Below, piece by piece: positions 1-7,821 of a stretch of DNA of 64,000 bases; the first letter of the stretch is position 1, and every line of letters starts with the position of its first letter. Made by a program: the position numbers and the translations under genes. This DNA comes from Euzebya sp. (GTDB lineage: Bacteria; Actinomycetota; Nitriliruptoria; Euzebyales; Euzebyaceae). The stretch covers positions 62,001-126,000 of the forward strand of contig NZ_CAXQBR010000094.1 in assembly GCF_964222135.1 (NCBI RefSeq). The letters are read 5' to 3'. The notes beneath the pieces were generated by a model. That model ran no database searches and had not been told where the DNA came from. It saw nothing but the letters and a program-made list of their open reading frames with translations.

Positions 1-883
1 TCGCCAGCTGCCCCGGGTCGCGGTCGGCGGGGGCGGACTGGGGGGAGTAGGTGAACAGCAGCGGGCCCTGCCCGAAGCTGAGGGACGAGCCGGCCAGGGC
101 GTCGGCGAAGTCGTCGTTGCGGGCGATGACCGCCCAGGCCCCCTGGTAGGCGTCGATCACGTCGGTGTCGGGGCGGTCGAAGACGAACTGCGAGGTCGCG
201 ACCGCCTGGCTGATCGGCTCGGTGCCGCCGATCCCGCACGCCAGCCGCCGGATGGTCAGCTGCTGGCCCGGGTCCACCGTCGGGTTGGCGCAGACGGGGG
301 AGGGGGCGGGCTCGTCGCTGAGGGGGAGCGTCAGGCCGTCGTCGGGCAGGGAGTCGACGGCGACGGCCGTGCCCGCGGTCGGCTGGTACATCATCGTCGC
401 CGCCATGCGCACCGGGGACGCCCCGATGCAGTCCGGGGCGAACCGCGCCGCGATCTGGCCGGCGACGACCAACGTCTGCGGCTCGCAGACGTCCGCACCG
501 TCGTCGTCGACCAGGGAGGCGGCCAGGACCGGCTCGCCCTCGGCCTCGCCGCGGAACATCTCGAGGACCAGCTCGACGTCGTCGTCGGCGTCGGTCGAGA
601 AGCCCACCACCGCCCGGGTGTCCTCGTTCTCCCACGCGGCGTCCCCGACCGGGTCGAGGTTGCCGACCGTGTCGAGGATCACGACCACGTTGGCCTGCGT
701 CCGGTCGTAGTTGACGCACACCTCCACCAGGTCGGCCTGCGGGGCCCCGGCATCCCCGGTCACGTCGTCGTAGCAGCCGAGGGCCTGGAACGTCGAACCC
801 TGGAACGTCGAACCCTGGGAGGCAGCGGGTGCCGCCGGCAGCAGCGCGAGCAGCAGGACGGCGGGGAGGAGGCGGCGCAGCAT
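1..883 (-). CDS. Secreted CWB2-repeat surface protein, 3' end cut off by window edge
   Basis: The gene reads leftward from an ATG at 883 and is open to base 1, so the C-terminus is missing. Residues 1-21 form a signal peptide (MLRRLLPAVLLLALLP, then Ala-rich). A beta-rich region of about 190 residues with several Cys follows; I do not recognise it. From about residue 225 the sequence becomes a cell wall binding repeat 2 module, with the typical VIARNDDFADALAGS and GPLLFT motifs. CWB2 modules anchor proteins non-covalently to anionic wall polymers, so this is probably a wall-associated exported protein. A 15-bp tandem duplication doubles GSTFQ just after the signal peptide. It is divergent from the kinase gene at 996. 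Confidence 0.85.
   Translation of the reverse strand, partial: MLRRLLPAVLLLALLPAAPAASQGSTFQGSTFQALGCYDDVTGDAGAPQADLVEVCVNYDRTQANVVVILDTVGNLDPVGDAAWENEDTRAVVGFSTDADDDVELVLEMFRGEAEGEPVLAASLVDDDGADVCEPQTLVVAGQIAARFAPDCIGASPVRMAATMMYQPTAGTAVAVDSLPDDGLTLPLSDEPAPSPVCANPTVDPGQQLTIRRLACGIGGTEPISQAVATSQFVFDRPDTDVIDAYQGAWAVIARNDDFADALAGSSLSFGQGPLLFTYSPQSAPADRDPGQLA
784..818. repeat. 15-bp tandem duplication inside the CWB2 gene
   Basis: Two exact copies of CCTGGAACGTCGAAC lie at 784-798 and 799-813, followed by a partial third copy. The unit keeps the reading frame and duplicates GSTFQ next to the signal peptide cleavage region. Confidence 0.9.
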
Positions 884-920
884 GGTGACTCCGTAGACGA
901 CCAGATCGGTCAGGACGGTG

Positions 921-950
921 CGGTGACAAGACGATATCGTCCAGTCACCG
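921..950. promoter_or_regulatory. 30-bp near-perfect palindrome between divergent genes
   Basis: Outer arms CGGTGAC (921-927) and GTCACCG (944-950) enclose the perfect palindrome GACGATATCGTC (930-941). Only the two 2-base joints are not symmetric. It lies between the divergent CWB2 and kinase genes and covers the expected -35 position for the TAGCCT box at 956-961, so an operator is more likely than a terminator. The protein that binds it is unknown. Confidence 0.6.
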
Positions 951-955
951 TGGAG

Positions 956-961
956 TAGCCT
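956..961 (+). promoter_or_regulatory. Putative -10 box of the kinase gene
   Basis: TAGCCT matches the actinobacterial TANNNT -10 pattern and lies 34 bases before the GTG start of the kinase. The -35 position would fall within the 921-950 palindrome. No good -35 hexamer is visible. Confidence 0.35.
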
Positions 962-995
962 CTTCGGACATGCGAGTGAGGGGCGCGTAAGACCC

Positions 996-2564
996 GTGAG
1001 CGACCAGCCTGGACAGGCTCCGGACCCGGACTGGGTCCGGTTCGCCATGCCGGACGACTTCGCGGACCCCGTCCGCGTGGGTCGCGGCGGGTTCGGCTAC
1101 GTGTTCCGCGCCCGCGAGCTGTCCCTCAACCGGACCGTCGCGATCAAGGTCCTCAGCCAGCCCGCGGCGGACGAGAAGGCCGACAGCCGGTTCACCTCCG
1201 AGCTGCAGGCCATGGGCACGCTGGCGGGCCACCCCCACATCGTCACCGTCTACACCTGGGGCAAGACCGCCGGCGGGCACCCCTACATCGTGATGGCGTT
1301 CATGTCCGGCGGGTCGCTGAAGGACCGCATCGCCGGCGGGACGCTGCCGTGGGAGCAGACCCTCGACGTCGGCGTCAAGGTCGCCGGGGCGCTCGAGACC
1401 GCGCACCGCGCCGGGATCCTCCACCGCGACGTCAAACCCGAGAACATCCTGCTCAACAGCTTCGGCGAACCGGCGCTGGGCGACTTCGGCATCGCGCGGA
1501 TCACCGGCGGCACCGAGACGGCCACAGGGTCGATCACCGGCTCGCTGAGCCACGTCGCGCCCGAGGTGCTCGAGGGCAACAAGCCGTCGGCCAAGTCCGA
1601 CGTCTACTCCCTGGCCTCCACCCTGTACGCCCTGCTGCAGGGCAAGCCGGCGTTCGCGGGCGAGGCGGACGAGACCCTCACGCCGATGCTCGCCCGCATC
1701 CTGTTGAACCCGGTCCCGCCGGTGACCGCCCAGGAGGTCCCCGACGAGCTGCTCGAGGTCGTCACCCGCGGCCTGTCCAAGTCGCCGGGTGACCGCCAGT
1801 CCTCGATCGAGGCGTTCGGCCACGAGCTCCAGGCCGCCCAGGCGGCGCTCGGGATCCAGACCAGCACCATGCTGATCCGTGGCGAGGCCGACGACGACGT
1901 CAGCGTCTCCGGGACCGGTGAGATCTCGGCCACCAACGTCGGGCTCGGCGCGATCGACCTGCCGACGGTGGACCGCGAGCCGTCGCCCGCCACCGCGGCC
2001 GCCGCGGGTGCGGCCCTGCCGACGAACGTGGTCCAGAGCCCGGCCCCGCCACCCCCTGACCGGACCTCGTCGGCGCCGCCGCCCAGGCGTCGCGGCGCGC
2101 TCGTCGGCGTGGTCGTCGGCGTGTTCCTGCTGCTGGCCGGCGGCATCGGCGCCTACGCCCTGACCCGACCCGCTGACGACGGCGGGACGGACCCCACCGA
2201 GGAGGCGTCCGGCGCGACCGAGTCCGCGTCGCCGACCGAGTCCGGGTCCGACGCCGCGACCGAGCCCGGCGACCCCGACAAGACCGACGCTCCCGGTCTG
2301 ACGGTCCCCACGGCCGAGCCGACCACCGAGGAGCCGACGGAGGAACCCACCACCGAGGAGCCCACCGCCGACCCCACGTCGGACACACCGGCCGCACCCG
2401 CGCCGCCGCCTCCACCTCCTCCGCCAGCGGCCCCACCGCCTCCGCCCCCACCCCCGCCTCCGCCGCCACCCCCTCCACCACCGCCGCCGCCGCCTCCACC
2501 ACCGCCTCCACCGCCCCCACCACCACCGCCTCCGCCGCCACCCCCGACGGCTGAGCCGATCTGA
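996..2564 (+). CDS. Membrane Ser/Thr protein kinase with polyproline tail
   Basis: This is a 522-residue Hanks-type kinase starting with GTG. The glycine-rich loop GRGGFGYV is at residues 29-36 and the ATP-binding Lys51 is in VAIK. The catalytic loop HRDVKPEN is at 143-150 and DFG begins at 163. After the kinase domain (to about 285) comes a linker, one membrane helix near 367-389, and an extracytoplasmic tail rich in Thr, Glu and Asp. The tail ends in 8 prolines, two alanines and 38 consecutive prolines (480-517). There are no PASTA repeats, so it is not a typical PknB sensor. The tail probably spans the wall, by inference from its composition. The CopC-CopD gene follows after 11 bases, so the two are likely co-transcribed. 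Its substrates are unknown. Confidence 0.93.
   Translation: MSDQPGQAPDPDWVRFAMPDDFADPVRVGRGGFGYVFRARELSLNRTVAIKVLSQPAADEKADSRFTSELQAMGTLAGHPHIVTVYTWGKTAGGHPYIVMAFMSGGSLKDRIAGGTLPWEQTLDVGVKVAGALETAHRAGILHRDVKPENILLNSFGEPALGDFGIARITGGTETATGSITGSLSHVAPEVLEGNKPSAKSDVYSLASTLYALLQGKPAFAGEADETLTPMLARILLNPVPPVTAQEVPDELLEVVTRGLSKSPGDRQSSIEAFGHELQAAQAALGIQTSTMLIRGEADDDVSVSGTGEISATNVGLGAIDLPTVDREPSPATAAAAGAALPTNVVQSPAPPPPDRTSSAPPPRRRGALVGVVVGVFLLLAGGIGAYALTRPADDGGTDPTEEASGATESASPTESGSDAATEPGDPDKTDAPGLTVPTAEPTTEEPTEEPTTEEPTADPTSDTPAAPAPPPPPPPPAAPPPPPPPPPPPPPPPPPPPPPPPPPPPPPPPPPPPPPPTAEPI
2433..2546 (+). repeat. Run of 38 proline codons
   Basis: Thirty-eight consecutive CCN codons, with mixed third bases, encode the near-terminal tail of the kinase; a shorter run of eight proline codons precedes it at 2403-2426. 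The mixed codons suggest selection on the protein rather than simple trinucleotide slippage alone. Confidence 0.95.
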
Positions 2565-2575
2565 GCGGGGTCGAC

Positions 2576-4864
2576 GTGAGACGGCTGGGTGCCGCCAGGC
2601 CATCCGGCCCGGCGGTCTGGCTGGCGCTGGTGCTGGCCGTGGGCGTCCTGGTGGTCGGGCCGATCCGGCCCGCGGCAGCGCACACCGCCCTGCTCGGGTC
2701 CTCGCCGGCGTCCGGCGACCGGTTGGCCTACTCGCCCGACGAGATCGTCCTGTCCTTCGCCGCCCCGGTCGACGTCCGGACCGTCGGGCACCACCTCCGC
2801 ACCGCCGACGGGGAGGAGATCGCCGTCGAGGTGGCCACCCCCGGACCGACGGCGGACGTGGTCGCCTTCGAGGTGCCGCGGTTGGCGCAGGGCACCTACG
2901 GCTTCGCCTGGGAGTCCGTCGGCGACGACGGCCACCGCCTCAGCGGCGAGGTCGTGTTCGGGGTGGGCACCGCACCCGGTGCCACCGGCTCGATCGCCGG
3001 GGGTGGGGACCCGCTGGCCACCGCCCTCGACCTGTCCGCCCTGGCCGGGCGCGTGGCCTGGTACGTCGGCCTGGCGCTCGCCGCCGGCGTCGCTGCGCTG
3101 GGCATCCGCGCCACGACCCTCCCGGGTGCGTTGGCCCGACGGCGCGTGCCGGGGGTGCTGGCGGTCCTGGCGGGCGCGGCGGCGCTGCGCGGCGTCGTCG
3201 GCGCGCTGATCGTCCTCGAGGCCGGCGGCGGGATCGGACGGGCCCTGGGCTCACGACCCCCGCTGTGGTGGGCGGCCGTCGCCGTCGGGGTGTGGGCGCT
3301 CCGCTGGGTCGTCGTCCACCGGCCGGCGGTCCTCGCCCGGACCTCCGCGGCCCGTGCGCTCGGGGTGGCGGCCGGCCTGGCCGTCCTCGGGGGCACCGTC
3401 GCCGGGCACGCCCCCACCCGCCCGGACCCCGCCGTCGCGATCGCGGTCGGCGCGGTCCACGTGGCCGCCGCGGCCGCCTGGGTCGGGCCGCTGCTGGTGC
3501 TGGCCCTCATGGCGCGGACGCCGGCGTGGCGCGCGCTCGACGACGACGAGCGGCGGGCCACCCTCCGCCGCGCGATGGCGACCGTCGCCCGGACCGCGGG
3601 GTGGGCGCTCGCGGCGGTGGCGGCCTCCGGCGCCCTGCTGGCGCTGCGCGCGTGGGACGGCAGCGTCAGCACGTCCTTCGCGTGGGCGCTCGGGATCAAG
3701 CTCGCCGTCGTCGCGGCGATCGCGGTGCCCCTCGGCGTCCTCCACCACCGGACCCGCGACCGCTGGTCGGCGGTGCCCCGCACGGTCCGGATCGAGGCCG
3801 CCGGCCTGGTGGTCGCGATGGTCCTCGGCGGCGTCCTCGTGGGCGTCGACCCGGGCTGGTCCGGAGGATCGGGGGAGGCGGACATCGCACTCGAGGCCCT
3901 CCTGGACGGCACCGCGACCGACCCGGCGGCGTGCGCCGACCTGGACGTGGGGCGCGCGGCCTGCGTCCGCACCGCCCTCGAGCAGGTGCTGGTCGCCGAG
4001 GGGCCCCAGGCCGCGATCGACATCGTCGCCGAGCTCTCCACCACCGACGACCACGTCATGGCGAACTGCCACCAGGTCGCCCACGACCTGGGCAACGACG
4101 CGTCGGAGCGCATCGACGACATGGCGACCGCCCTGGCGGTGGAGGGGTCGGTCTGCTGGTCCGGCTACTACCACGGGTTCGTGGAGGCGCGGCTCGCCGC
4201 GGTGTCGACCGACGACCTGACCGCTGCCCTCCCGACCTTCTGCGAGAGCGCCGCGGAGCCGCGGTACTCCTTCACCCACTACAACTGCCTGCACGGGCTC
4301 GGGCACGGCCTGATGCTCCGGGTCGACTCGAACCTCTTCGACGCGCTGCCGCTGTGCGACGCGACGGGGGAGGAGTGGGCGATCCACTCCTGCGCCTCCG
4401 GCGTGTTCATGGAGAACGTCATCGCCGCCCAGCAGGGCCTCGACACCGGCGGGTTCGACGACGAGGACCTCCTCCACCCCTGCACCGCCGTCGACGACCT
4501 GGTGGCGGGCGACTGCTACCTGATGCAGACCTCCTACGTCCTGTGGCGCCTCGACGGGGACGTCCCCGCCGCGTTCGGCTGGTGCGACACCGCGCCCGAG
4601 GCCCACCGCACGACCTGCTACCGGTCGATGGGTCGCGACATCTCCTCCCGCGCCGCGCTGGACCCGGTCCAGGTCGTCGAGCTGTGCGCGCAGGGACGCG
4701 CCGACCTGGTCCGCTGGTGCATCGACGGCGCCGCCTCGAACGCGGTCTACGAGCAGGCCGGGACCGATGCCGCCGACGCGCTCTGCGCCGCGGTCACCGG
4801 CGACCTGCGGACGGCCTGCACCGAGGCGAGGGACACCGCCGCCGGGATCGTCGCCGCCGGCTGA
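2576..4864 (+). CDS. CopC-CopD copper protein fused to a 16-Cys C-terminal domain
   Basis: The 762-residue protein starts with GTG. A signal peptide ends at AAA, so the mature chain begins with His36 (HTALLGSSPASGDRL), as in CopC proteins that bind Cu(II) through the N-terminal His. A second CopC motif, DDGHRLSG, precedes a CopD-type region of about eight membrane helices (roughly 150-430). From about residue 435 to the end lies a soluble domain with 16 cysteines and His-rich motifs such as CHQVAHDLG, GYYHGFVE, CLHGLGHGL and CASGVFMEN. I do not recognise a named family for it; the even Cys count fits disulfides outside the membrane. The first two parts suggest copper binding or uptake; the role of the third is unknown. 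The gene ends three bases before a convergent glycosyltransferase gene. Confidence 0.85.
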   Translation: MRRLGAARPSGPAVWLALVLAVGVLVVGPIRPAAAHTALLGSSPASGDRLAYSPDEIVLSFAAPVDVRTVGHHLRTADGEEIAVEVATPGPTADVVAFEVPRLAQGTYGFAWESVGDDGHRLSGEVVFGVGTAPGATGSIAGGGDPLATALDLSALAGRVAWYVGLALAAGVAALGIRATTLPGALARRRVPGVLAVLAGAAALRGVVGALIVLEAGGGIGRALGSRPPLWWAAVAVGVWALRWVVVHRPAVLARTSAARALGVAAGLAVLGGTVAGHAPTRPDPAVAIAVGAVHVAAAAAWVGPLLVLALMARTPAWRALDDDERRATLRRAMATVARTAGWALAAVAASGALLALRAWDGSVSTSFAWALGIKLAVVAAIAVPLGVLHHRTRDRWSAVPRTVRIEAAGLVVAMVLGGVLVGVDPGWSGGSGEADIALEALLDGTATDPAACADLDVGRAACVRTALEQVLVAEGPQAAIDIVAELSTTDDHVMANCHQVAHDLGNDASERIDDMATALAVEGSVCWSGYYHGFVEARLAAVSTDDLTAALPTFCESAAEPRYSFTHYNCLHGLGHGLMLRVDSNLFDALPLCDATGEEWAIHSCASGVFMENVIAAQQGLDTGGFDDEDLLHPCTAVDDLVAGDCYLMQTSYVLWRLDGDVPAAFGWCDTAPEAHRTTCYRSMGRDISSRAALDPVQVVELCAQGRADLVRWCIDGAASNAVYEQAGTDAADALCAAVTGDLRTACTEARDTAAGIVAAG

Positions 4865-4875
4865 TCCTCAGCGGC
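4856..4875. terminator. Hairpin spanning two convergent stop codons
   Basis: GCCG(G)CTGA pairs with TCAGCGGC around a TCC loop, with one bulged G. The left arm holds the TGA of the copper gene and the right arm holds the reverse TGA of the glycosyltransferase gene, so it could act as a bidirectional terminator. There is no T-tract on either side. Confidence 0.45.
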
Positions 4876-6037
4876 CCGCGTGGTGGCCTGCGATGGCGGC
4901 GTGCCAGGCGTCGACGGTCCGGCTGACGGCGGCGTCGGGGTTGAGCGTCTGGCGGACCCGCTTCGCGGCGCGCACCACGGCGGGCAGGTCGGGGTCCTCG
5001 AGGGCCTCGACGATGCGGGCGCGCAGCATGCCGATGTCGCCGGGGCGGACCAGCAGCTGGCGCTCGACGAGGTCGCGGACGCCGCCGGAATCCGTCGCGA
5101 CCAGGGGGCGACCCATCAGCACCGCCTCGGCGGCGACAAGCCCGAACCCCTCGGCGTGCGACGGCTGCACGACCACGTCGGCGGCGGCGTACTCGGCGGC
5201 GAGGTCAGCCTGGGGGATCCGGCCCGGCAGCTCGAGGTCGACCCCCCGCGTCGCCGCCAGCCCGCGCAGCGTGACCTCGTCCGGCCCGTCCCCGACGATG
5301 CGCAGGCGCACCGGCCGACGCAGACCGGCGACGGCCTCGACGAGGTCGCGGAAGCCCTTCTCCGGCACCAGCCGGCCGACGCCCAGCACGACCGGGCGGT
5401 CGAGGGAGACGACCGGCGCGACCGGGGTGATCGCGTCGAGGTCGATCGGCATCGGGTTCAGGCCGTGCGCCTCCACGCCGATGGCCGCGGCGGCCCGGTC
5501 GGCCAGCGACGTGGAGACAACGTCGATGCGGTCGGCGGGCTCGAGCGCCCAGCGGGCGAGGCCGGCCAGCGGCGGCCGTGACTCCACCAGGCCCACGTCG
5601 GTGCCGTGCAGGTGGACGACCAGCGGGACGTCGACTCGCGCCGTCCGGGCGATCACGGCGCCCGGCAGCCACCAGTGGACGTGGACGACGTCGGGCCGCC
5701 ACCGCCGCACGGCGCGGCGCAGCGCCGCGGCCATCTCGACGCCGAACGCGCCGAGCAGCCCGGGGCCGAACGGCGGGCGCAGCGCGATGCGGTGCATCTC
5801 CCCCCGGTAGGCCAGCCGCTCCGCGCCGTCCGCGGCGTAGCGCACCCGGCGGACCGGCGTGCCGGCCACCACGTCCACCTCCGGCAGGCGGGCGTCGTGG
5901 GGTGCGATCACCCGCACGTCGTGGCCGGCGTCGCGGATCGCCCGCGCCCACATGCCGAGGAACGCCGCGGAGGGGTCGTCGTCCCACCGGGGGAAGACGT
6001 GGGTCAGGGCGATGACGCGGAACGGCCGCCCGCTCAC
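4868..6037 (-). CDS. GT4-family glycosyltransferase
   Basis: This is a 389-residue GT-B fold enzyme. The N-terminal half begins RVIALTHVFPRWDDD and carries the loop VHVHWWLPGAV. The C-terminal half has GVGRLVPEKGFRDLVEA and the retaining-enzyme E-x7-E site in EGFGLVAAEA. It likely transfers a sugar from a nucleotide sugar to a lipid or glycan acceptor at the cytoplasmic membrane; neither sugar is predictable. The GTG start at 6037 overlaps the stop of the upstream GT2 gene (GTGA), so translation is probably coupled. A longer reading frame continues upstream but only antisense to conserved GT2 codons, so I reject that start. Confidence 0.9.
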   Translation of the reverse strand: MSGRPFRVIALTHVFPRWDDDPSAAFLGMWARAIRDAGHDVRVIAPHDARLPEVDVVAGTPVRRVRYAADGAERLAYRGEMHRIALRPPFGPGLLGAFGVEMAAALRRAVRRWRPDVVHVHWWLPGAVIARTARVDVPLVVHLHGTDVGLVESRPPLAGLARWALEPADRIDVVSTSLADRAAAAIGVEAHGLNPMPIDLDAITPVAPVVSLDRPVVLGVGRLVPEKGFRDLVEAVAGLRRPVRLRIVGDGPDEVTLRGLAATRGVDLELPGRIPQADLAAEYAAADVVVQPSHAEGFGLVAAEAVLMGRPLVATDSGGVRDLVERQLLVRPGDIGMLRARIVEALEDPDLPAVVRAAKRVRQTLNPDAAVSRTVDAWHAAIAGHHAGR

Positions 6038-7005
6038 GTGGCCGGTCCGGGGTCCCCGTCGTCGGCCAGCACCCGCCGGACCCGGTACGGGATCTCCTGG
6101 CGCGCGTTCGAGTGGCGCAGGACGTCCCCGATGAACCCGGTGCCGATCAGCTGGACCCCGACCAGGAAGCTCAGGACCCCGAACTGCAGCAGCGGCCGGG
6201 TCCCGATCCCCTCGCCGGCGAACCACAGCGCGCTGAGGTACGCCATCACCCCGAACCCGATCAGGCTGAGGGCCGCCCCGACCCCGCCGAACAGGTAGAG
6301 GGGCCGGTCGGCGAAGCGGGTCAGGAACAGGACCGTCAGCAGGTCGAGCATGGTCTTCGGGAAGCGCAGCAGGCTCAGGTACTTCGACGTGCCGGCCTGG
6401 CGCGGCCGGTGCTGCACGGCCACCTCCGACACCCGGAAGCCCAGGTCGTGGGCCAGGACCGGGAAGAAGCGGTGGAACTCCCCGTACAGCGGCAGCTCGT
6501 CGACCACCTCGCGGCGCATCAGCTTGAAGCCGGTGTTGAAGTCGTGCAGGTCGAGGCCGGTGAAGGTGCGCGTCGCGGCGTTGTACATCCGGCTGGTCCA
6601 GCGCTTGGCCGCGCGGTCGATCCGGGCGGCGCGCCACCCGCCGACCAGGTCGTGGTCACCTGCCTCCATCTCGGCGAGCAGCTTCGGCAGCTCGGCGGGC
6701 ACGTCCTGGCCGTCGGCGTCCATCGTGACGATCAGCTCGCCTCGGGCCTGCGCGAACCCCGCGGCCAGCGCCCCGGACTTGCCGAAGTTCCGGCGCAGCA
6801 CGACCACCCTGACCAGACCGGGGTCGTTGGCCTGGAGCTTGGCGAGCTCCTCGGTCGTCCCGTCGGTGGAGCCGTCGTCGACGTACACGACCTCGCTCGA
6901 GACGTCGAGGCCCGCGAGGGCATCGACCAGCTCGGCGTGGAACGCGGGCAGGGACTCGATCTCGTCGAAGACCGGCACCACCGCGGACAGGGTGACGGGG
7001 TTCAT
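6034..7005 (-). CDS. Polyprenyl-phosphate glycosyltransferase (DPM1/GtrB-like GT2)
   Basis: This 323-residue GT2 enzyme has VVPVFDEIESLPAF at the N-terminus, VYVDDGSTDGT near residue 40 and the metal-binding region MDADGQD. The phrases NFGKSGALAAGF and HDFNTGFKLMRREV are typical of enzymes that load a sugar on undecaprenyl or dolichyl phosphate. Two membrane helices lie near the C-terminus (about 240-300). The product would be a lipid-linked sugar donor for membrane glycosyltransferases, such as those of the GT-C type nearby. It forms a two-gene operon with the downstream GT4 gene. A TACGCT box nine bases before the ATG, with no Shine-Dalgarno sequence, suggests a leaderless mRNA. Confidence 0.9.
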   Translation of the reverse strand: MNPVTLSAVVPVFDEIESLPAFHAELVDALAGLDVSSEVVYVDDGSTDGTTEELAKLQANDPGLVRVVVLRRNFGKSGALAAGFAQARGELIVTMDADGQDVPAELPKLLAEMEAGDHDLVGGWRAARIDRAAKRWTSRMYNAATRTFTGLDLHDFNTGFKLMRREVVDELPLYGEFHRFFPVLAHDLGFRVSEVAVQHRPRQAGTSKYLSLLRFPKTMLDLLTVLFLTRFADRPLYLFGGVGAALSLIGFGVMAYLSALWFAGEGIGTRPLLQFGVLSFLVGVQLIGTGFIGDVLRHSNARQEIPYRVRRVLADDGDPGPAT

Positions 7006-7014
7006 GACCGGTCC

Positions 7015-7020
7015 AGCGTA
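7015..7020 (-). promoter_or_regulatory. TACGCT -10 box, leaderless type
   Basis: TACGCT on the minus strand ends nine bases before the ATG of the GT2 gene. At this distance transcription would start at or next to the start codon. Confidence 0.4.
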
Positions 7021-7086
7021 CGCGCCGGCGTGCGCAGCCCCGCCGTGGCGACCCGGACAGCGGGTCGGTCGTCCGCCTGGGCGCGG

Positions 7087-7290
7087 TCACCAGCCGCCGC
7101 GCGGCGCCTTCGGCATGATCACCCACAGGATGACGTAGGCGAGCTCGCCGGCTCCGACGAGCCCGAAGACGATGAAGCCGAGCCGGACGAGGGACGTGGA
7201 CACGCCGAAGCGCCGGGCCAGGCCGGCGCAGACCCCCGCGATCATCCGGCCGTCACCCCGGCGGGGGCGCTGCAGGGTCGTGGTGGCCAT
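7087..7290 (-). CDS. PspC-domain small membrane protein
   Basis: This 67-residue protein has the PspC core: GRMIAGVCAGLARRFGV, then one membrane helix (about 37-59) ending LWVIMPKAP. PspC proteins work in envelope stress responses or as small membrane modulators; without a neighbouring pspA or sensor kinase its exact job is open. A good Shine-Dalgarno sequence (GAGAGG) precedes the ATG, so this gene is translated with a leader. The 81 bases between its stop and the GT2 gene on the same strand hold only that gene's promoter box. Confidence 0.85.
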   Translation of the reverse strand: MATTTLQRPRRGDGRMIAGVCAGLARRFGVSTSLVRLGFIVFGLVGAGELAYVILWVIMPKAPRGGW

Positions 7291-7352
7291 CGGCGGTCCT
7301 CTCCTGGCGGCATGACGTGGCGTCCCCCGGAACCTTCCCGCACCCTGGGCCC

Positions 7353-7763
7353 ATGGAATCGCGCACCGTCACGATCGAGACCGGCCACGAGTTCGCCCAC
7401 GTCGACCTGACCGGCCACGTCGAGGCCTTCCTCGCCGACGTCGGCGCGGGCGACGGGCTGGTGAACGTCTTCCTGCCCCACGCCACCGCGGGCGTGGCGA
7501 TCATGGAGCTGGAGCCGGGCACGCGCGCGGACACCCCCCGGGTGCTCGGCGACCTGCTGCCCCGCGACGGCCGCTGGGCCCACGACCACGGGTCGCCGGG
7601 GCACGGCGCGGACCACGTCCTGCCGCTGCTCGTCGCCCCGTCGGTGAGCATCCCCGTGCTCGGCGGGCGGCTCCAGCTCGGGACCTGGCAGTCGGTCGTG
7701 CTCGTCGACCCGAACGTCGACAACCCGACCCGCACGGTGCGGGTGTCCTTCCTGTCCGGCTGA
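7353..7763 (+). CDS. YjbQ / UPF0047 family protein
   Basis: This 136-residue protein has the family signatures LPHATAGVAIMELEPG, HDHGSPGHGADH and GGRLQLGTWQSVVLVD. Members form small homotrimers, and weak thiamine phosphate synthase activity has been reported for some; the cellular role is not settled. I start at ATG 7353 (MESRTV) because the family begins there; upstream in-frame codons would add an unconserved Pro-rich stretch. It is divergent from the PspC gene and precedes the glycosyltransferase series. Confidence 0.88.
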   Translation: MESRTVTIETGHEFAHVDLTGHVEAFLADVGAGDGLVNVFLPHATAGVAIMELEPGTRADTPRVLGDLLPRDGRWAHDHGSPGHGADHVLPLLVAPSVSIPVLGGRLQLGTWQSVVLVDPNVDNPTRTVRVSFLSG

Positions 7764-7821
7764 GCGCACCGCCGCGTTCCGTACACTGCGGCCGCCCCGC
7801 CCCCGCCAGGAGCCCCCCTCG

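Noticed and set aside
2153-2935. Long minus-strand frame with a polyglycine run
   Set aside because: It is the exact antisense of the kinase polyproline tail and the CopC start; no family motif, and the plus-strand genes are clear.
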